Shown in pieces: positions 61,717 through 64,000 of a stretch of 64,000 nucleotides of DNA. The notes below the pieces were generated by a model, which was not told the DNA's origin, did not search any database, and saw nothing but the letters and a program-made list of their open reading frames with translations. Location: positions 62,001 through 126,000 of the forward strand of contig CAVYDJ010000003.1 in NCBI GenBank assembly GCA_963767285.1, read 5' to 3'. Numbering within the stretch: position 1 is the first letter of the stretch; each line of letters begins with the position of its first letter. Source of the stretch: WHSW01 sp963767285 (GTDB lineage Bacteria; Actinomycetota; Thermoleophilia; Solirubrobacterales; 70-9). The position numbers were made by a program, and so were the translations under genes.

Positions 61717-61722
61717 ACCATA
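61717..61722 (-). promoter_or_regulatory. dnaA: -10 element (TATGGT) of dnaA, leaderless
   Basis: Minus-strand TATGGT, 8 bases, then GTG 61708. The dnaA-rpmH gap also holds a CCCGC/GCGGG hairpin at 61754-61768 between the two promoters. Confidence 0.5.
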
Positions 61723-61790
61723 CATTCGAGCGTCGCCCCCGCCCGGGGCCCTCCCCGCATTTCGCGGGAAAGGAAAGTCACGCACCTCTG

Positions 61791-61796
61791 TAGACT
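61791..61796 (+). promoter_or_regulatory. rpmH: -10 element (TAGACT) of rpmH
   Basis: TAGACT, 10 bases, then ATG 61807. No Shine-Dalgarno sequence is visible, so this ribosomal protein message is probably leaderless or nearly so. Confidence 0.5.
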
Positions 61797-61806
61797 CGCC
61801 GCTCCG

Positions 61807-61941
61807 ATGAAGCGGACCTGGCAGCCGAAGAAGCGCAAGCGCGCCCGCACCCACGGCTTTCGTGCCCGGATGCGCACGCGCTCCGGTCGCGACGTGCTCC
61901 GGCGCCGCCGGGCCAAGGGCCGCAAGCGCCTCACCCCCTAG
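61807..61941 (+). CDS. rpmH: 50S ribosomal protein bL34
   Basis: 44 aa, very basic. MKRTWQPKKRKRARTHGF, then RMRTRSGRDVLRRRRAKGRK is the full bL34 pattern with the expected length. Its stop is followed directly by the rnpA ATG. First gene of the plus-strand run away from the origin. Confidence 0.97.
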   Translation: MKRTWQPKKRKRARTHGFRARMRTRSGRDVLRRRRAKGRKRLTP

Positions 61942-62322
61942 ATGAGCGACCGTCGAAAGCGCGGCCGGCTGTCGCGCAGCGGCGACTTCGATCGCGTTTA
62001 CCGCGATGGCCGCTCACACGCGAACCGCTACCTGGTCCTCTACTCGTTCCCGCGCTCGGAGGCGGCGACCGACGCCGACGAGATCCGGCTCGGGATCTCC
62101 GTCAGCCGCAAGGTCGGCGGCGCGACGGAGCGAAACGCCGTCAAGCGCGCTCTGCGCGAGGCGTTCTGGGGGCTCGACGCGGATCTGCCCACCGACCACG
62201 ATTTCGTGCTCGTCGCCCGGCCCGATGTTGCAGGTCTGGTCGAGCGTGAGGGAACCCTAGGGGTCGACTCGAGCCTGCGGGAATTGGTGGCCGAGGCCGG
62301 CCTGGGGGCGCGTAACACGTGA
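61942..62322 (+). CDS. rnpA: Ribonuclease P protein component
   Basis: 126 aa. GRLSRSGDFDRVYRDGRSHA, GISVSRKVGGATERNAVKRA with LREAF holds the RNR motif that contacts the RNase P RNA. It assists 5' maturation of tRNA. It starts with no gap after rpmH, and its stop overlaps the yidD start (GTGA). Confidence 0.95.
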   Translation: MSDRRKRGRLSRSGDFDRVYRDGRSHANRYLVLYSFPRSEAATDADEIRLGISVSRKVGGATERNAVKRALREAFWGLDADLPTDHDFVLVARPDVAGLVEREGTLGVDSSLRELVAEAGLGARNT

Positions 62323-62606
62323 AACGCTTCACGCACGTCATCCGCGAGCTGTTCCTGCTCCCGCTCCACTTCTACCGGGCGGTGATCTCGCCGAACCTCG
62401 GGCCGCGCTGCAAGTACTACCCGAGCTGTTCGACGTACGGTGTCCAGGCCGTGCGTGAGCTGGGCGTGATCCGGGGCTCGATCGTGGCCGCATGGAGGGT
62501 CATGCGCTGCAACCCGTTCAGCCACGGCGGCGTCGACGAGCTCGCCGACCGGAGCCTCTTCCGCGGCCACGACCATGCTCATGTCGATCGAGAGGCTCAC
62601 GCGTGA
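62319..62606 (+). CDS. yidD: Membrane protein insertion efficiency factor YidD
   Basis: 95 aa with a GTG start. FYRAVISPNLGPRCKYYPSC with STYGVQAV and AWRVMRCNPFSHGGVDEL are the Cys-containing YidD/UPF0161 signatures. It is thought to help YidC-dependent insertion at the inner membrane. A His-rich tail (FRGHDHAHVDREAHA) is a small extension. It overlaps rnpA and yidC. Confidence 0.95.
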   Translation: MKRFTHVIRELFLLPLHFYRAVISPNLGPRCKYYPSCSTYGVQAVRELGVIRGSIVAAWRVMRCNPFSHGGVDELADRSLFRGHDHAHVDREAHA

Positions 62607-63361
62607 GCACGCTCGCCACCTTCGTCCTCCTGCAGCCCTTCGTCGACCTGGCCGAGGCGATCGTCAAGTTCTTCGCCGAGACCATCGGACTCAGCTGGGG
62701 CCTCTCGATCGTGATGCTGACGCTGGTGGTGCGGCTGCTGACCCTGCCGCTCTCGATCAAGGGGATCCGCTCGATGCGCCGCATGCAGCTCGTCGCGCCG
62801 GAGCTCAAAGAGGTGCAGGAGAAGTACAAGGACGACCGCGAGCGCCAGCAGCGCGAGATGCTCGCCCTCTACAAGAGGCACGGCGTCAATCCCCTCGCTT
62901 CGTGCTTTCCATTCCTGCTCCAGATCCCGTTCTTCATCGCCGTCTACGACCTGCTGCGGGGGTCCGCGTTCGAGGAGGACGTGCTCTCGAGCGGCGCGTC
63001 GGTCAGCTTCCTGGGCGTCGAGAACATCCTCGAGGCGCCGCAGGGAGCCGAGGCGGTGATCCTGATCCTGCTCTTCGTCAGCACGACCGTGCTCACGTTC
63101 CTCTATACGACCGCGACCACTCAGACGACGACCGGCCCGGCGCGCTACATCTTCCTGGCGCTCCCGATCATCTTCATCCCGGTGATCGCCAACCAGCCGG
63201 CGGGACTGGCGATCTACTGGATCACGACCAACCTCTGGAGCCTCGGCCAGCAGGTCGTCATCCAGCAGGTGATGCCGATGCCGACCCCACCCACTCCGGA
63301 GGAACGAGCGAAGGCATCGCCGCCCCCGCCCCCGCCGCGGAAGCGAAAGAAGCGCCGATGA
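62603..63361 (+). CDS. yidC: Membrane protein insertase YidC/OxaA
   Basis: 252 aa from GTG 62603. Five membrane segments; SWGLSIVMLTLVVRLLTLPL starts the core, MRRMQLVAPELKEVQEKYKD is the cytoplasmic hairpin, and LASCFPFLLQIPFFIAVYDL and IIFIPVIANQPAGLAIYWIT follow. The short form without a large periplasmic domain is usual for Actinobacteria. The C-terminal tail is Pro-rich and basic (PPPPPPRKRKKRR), suited to ribosome contact. The stop overlaps the jag start (ATGA). Confidence 0.96.
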   Translation: MSTLATFVLLQPFVDLAEAIVKFFAETIGLSWGLSIVMLTLVVRLLTLPLSIKGIRSMRRMQLVAPELKEVQEKYKDDRERQQREMLALYKRHGVNPLASCFPFLLQIPFFIAVYDLLRGSAFEEDVLSSGASVSFLGVENILEAPQGAEAVILILLFVSTTVLTFLYTTATTQTTTGPARYIFLALPIIFIPVIANQPAGLAIYWITTNLWSLGQQVVIQQVMPMPTPPTPEERAKASPPPPPPRKRKKRR

Positions 63362-63861
63362 CCGACGACGACGAGGAATTCGGCGACGAGCTCGACGGCG
63401 ACGAGCCGATCGACCGGGTCACGGCGCTGCTCGACGAGATCGTCGAGGCGCTCGACCTCGACGCAGAGATCGTCGTCGACGAGACCGACGACGAGATCGC
63501 CGCCCGGGTCGAGGGTGACGAGCTCGGGCTGCTGATCGGTCGCCGCGGGCAGACGATCGACGCGGTCCAGCTGCTCTGCTACCGGATCGCGTTCCGCGGG
63601 CGCGGCGAGCGCAAGCGCGTCTCGGTCGACGCCGCCGGCTATCGCGAGCGCCGCCGGGAGACGATCGAGCGCCAGGGCGAGCGGGCCGCCGAACGGGCGC
63701 TCGAGACCGGCAAGGAGATCGAGCTCGAGCCGATGTCCGCGAGCGAGCGCAAGATCGTCCACGATCAGCTCAAGGACCGCGCCGGCCTCGAGACGTTCAG
63801 CGAGGGCGAGGAGCCCGAGCGCTGTGTGATCGTCGCCCCGCTGGTCGGCGACGACGGTTGA
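63358..63861 (+). CDS. jag: Jag/KhpB-type RNA-binding protein (KH and R3H)
   Basis: 167 aa. A strongly acidic N-terminus (TDDDEEFGDELDGDE), then a KH domain with LGLLIGRRGQTIDAVQLLCY (GxxG as GRRG) and an R3H region MSASERKIVHDQLKDRAGLE. The Jag_N domain of Firmicutes is missing, as in other Actinobacteria. It probably binds RNA and affects envelope or division genes. It overlaps yidC and rsmG. Confidence 0.93.
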   Translation: MTDDDEEFGDELDGDEPIDRVTALLDEIVEALDLDAEIVVDETDDEIAARVEGDELGLLIGRRGQTIDAVQLLCYRIAFRGRGERKRVSVDAAGYRERRRETIERQGERAAERALETGKEIELEPMSASERKIVHDQLKDRAGLETFSEGEEPERCVIVAPLVGDDG

Positions 63862-64000
63862 CGGTCGACGCAGAACTCCACCGACGCCTCGACCCGGTAC
63901 TCGCGCTGCTCGCCGACGACCCGGCGTCGCTGAGCTCCGTCCGGGATCCGAAACGGGCCTGGAGGGTCCACGTCTCCGACTCGCTGAGCGGCCTCGACCT
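63858..64000 (+). CDS. rsmG: 16S rRNA methyltransferase RsmG, 5' fragment
   Basis: TTG start within TTGA, overlapping the jag stop; 47 codons before the window ends. ASLSSVRDPKRAWRVHVSDS with LSGLDL matches the N-terminal region of RsmG (GidB) around its NLTAVRDP-like and HVLDSL motifs. RsmG methylates G527 of 16S rRNA. The call rests on this short region and on its constant place after jag. Confidence 0.85.
   Translation, partial: MTVDAELHRRLDPVLALLADDPASLSSVRDPKRAWRVHVSDSLSGLD

Noticed and set aside
61709..61806. oriC in the dnaA-rpmH gap
   Set aside because: No DnaA-box-like words were found there; it holds two promoters and a small CCCGC/GCGGG hairpin.

Overview
This is high-GC DNA with strongly GC-biased third codon positions, and it looks like a chromosomal segment of a deep-branching actinobacterium. 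The best guess is the Thermoleophilia/Solirubrobacterales group; that assignment is inference from gene order and style, not from a marker-gene search. The right end carries the replication-origin neighbourhood in actinobacterial order: gyrA, gyrB, DUF721, recF, dnaN and dnaA on the minus strand, and rpmH, rnpA, yidD, yidC, jag and rsmG on the plus strand. The middle carries the actinobacterial FhaA-FhaB-PstP-RodA-PbpA-PknB cell-wall signalling operon. I see no tRNA, rRNA, insertion sequence, prophage or CRISPR array.

Layout. 0-3.3 kb: end of a secreted beta-sandwich protein, a secreted hypothetical, a winged-helix DNA-binding protein and a VOC protein. 3.3-7.7 kb: transglutaminase (TgpA-like)/DUF58/MoxR operon. 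7.7-8.3 kb: a gene-free segment of lower GC with several hairpins and an intrinsic terminator, a candidate structured RNA. 8.3-18 kb: secreted AHL-acylase-like amidase, SDR, hydrolases, an orphan MlaF-like ABC ATPase, metF, a DUF3105 protein and a secreted PGRP-type amidase. 18-32 kb: a Wzx/Wzy-type surface polysaccharide cluster (FemAB-like and GNAT proteins, initiating sugar transferase, three glycosyltransferases, flippase, polymerase, two LytR_C proteins, FlaA1/CapD-like dehydratase), next to DedA and UppP, which fit undecaprenyl-phosphate recycling. 32-38.5 kb: purM, dodecin, an NTF2-like protein, a divergent GlxA-regulator/DJ-1 pair, a membrane kinase and a secreted copper protein. 38.5-48.3 kb: the kinase/FHA/RodA/PBP/PknB/Ddl operon. 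48.3-52.4 kb: a membrane-anchored protein, pheA, an HNH endonuclease, an unusual 460-bp gap and a flippase-like protein. 52.4-64 kb: origin region.

How it fits together. Most of the window concerns the cell envelope: lipid-linked glycan export, undecaprenyl-phosphate turnover, and peptidoglycan elongation under Ser/Thr kinase control. Genes are packed tightly, with stop/start overlaps of the ATGA, GTGA, TGATG and TTGA kinds. At least twelve transcription-unit starts have a TANNNT -10 element only 6-11 bases before the start codon, which suggests widespread leaderless transcription.

The least explained items are a secreted protein joining a PHM-like two-copper monooxygenase module to a C-terminal cupredoxin, the structured RNA candidate at 7.95-8.20 kb, and a near-perfect Shine-Dalgarno sequence at 51.17 kb with only a 14-codon reading frame behind it. 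Two genes (ddl and a LytR_C gene) each carry a single frame break, which may be sequencing error.
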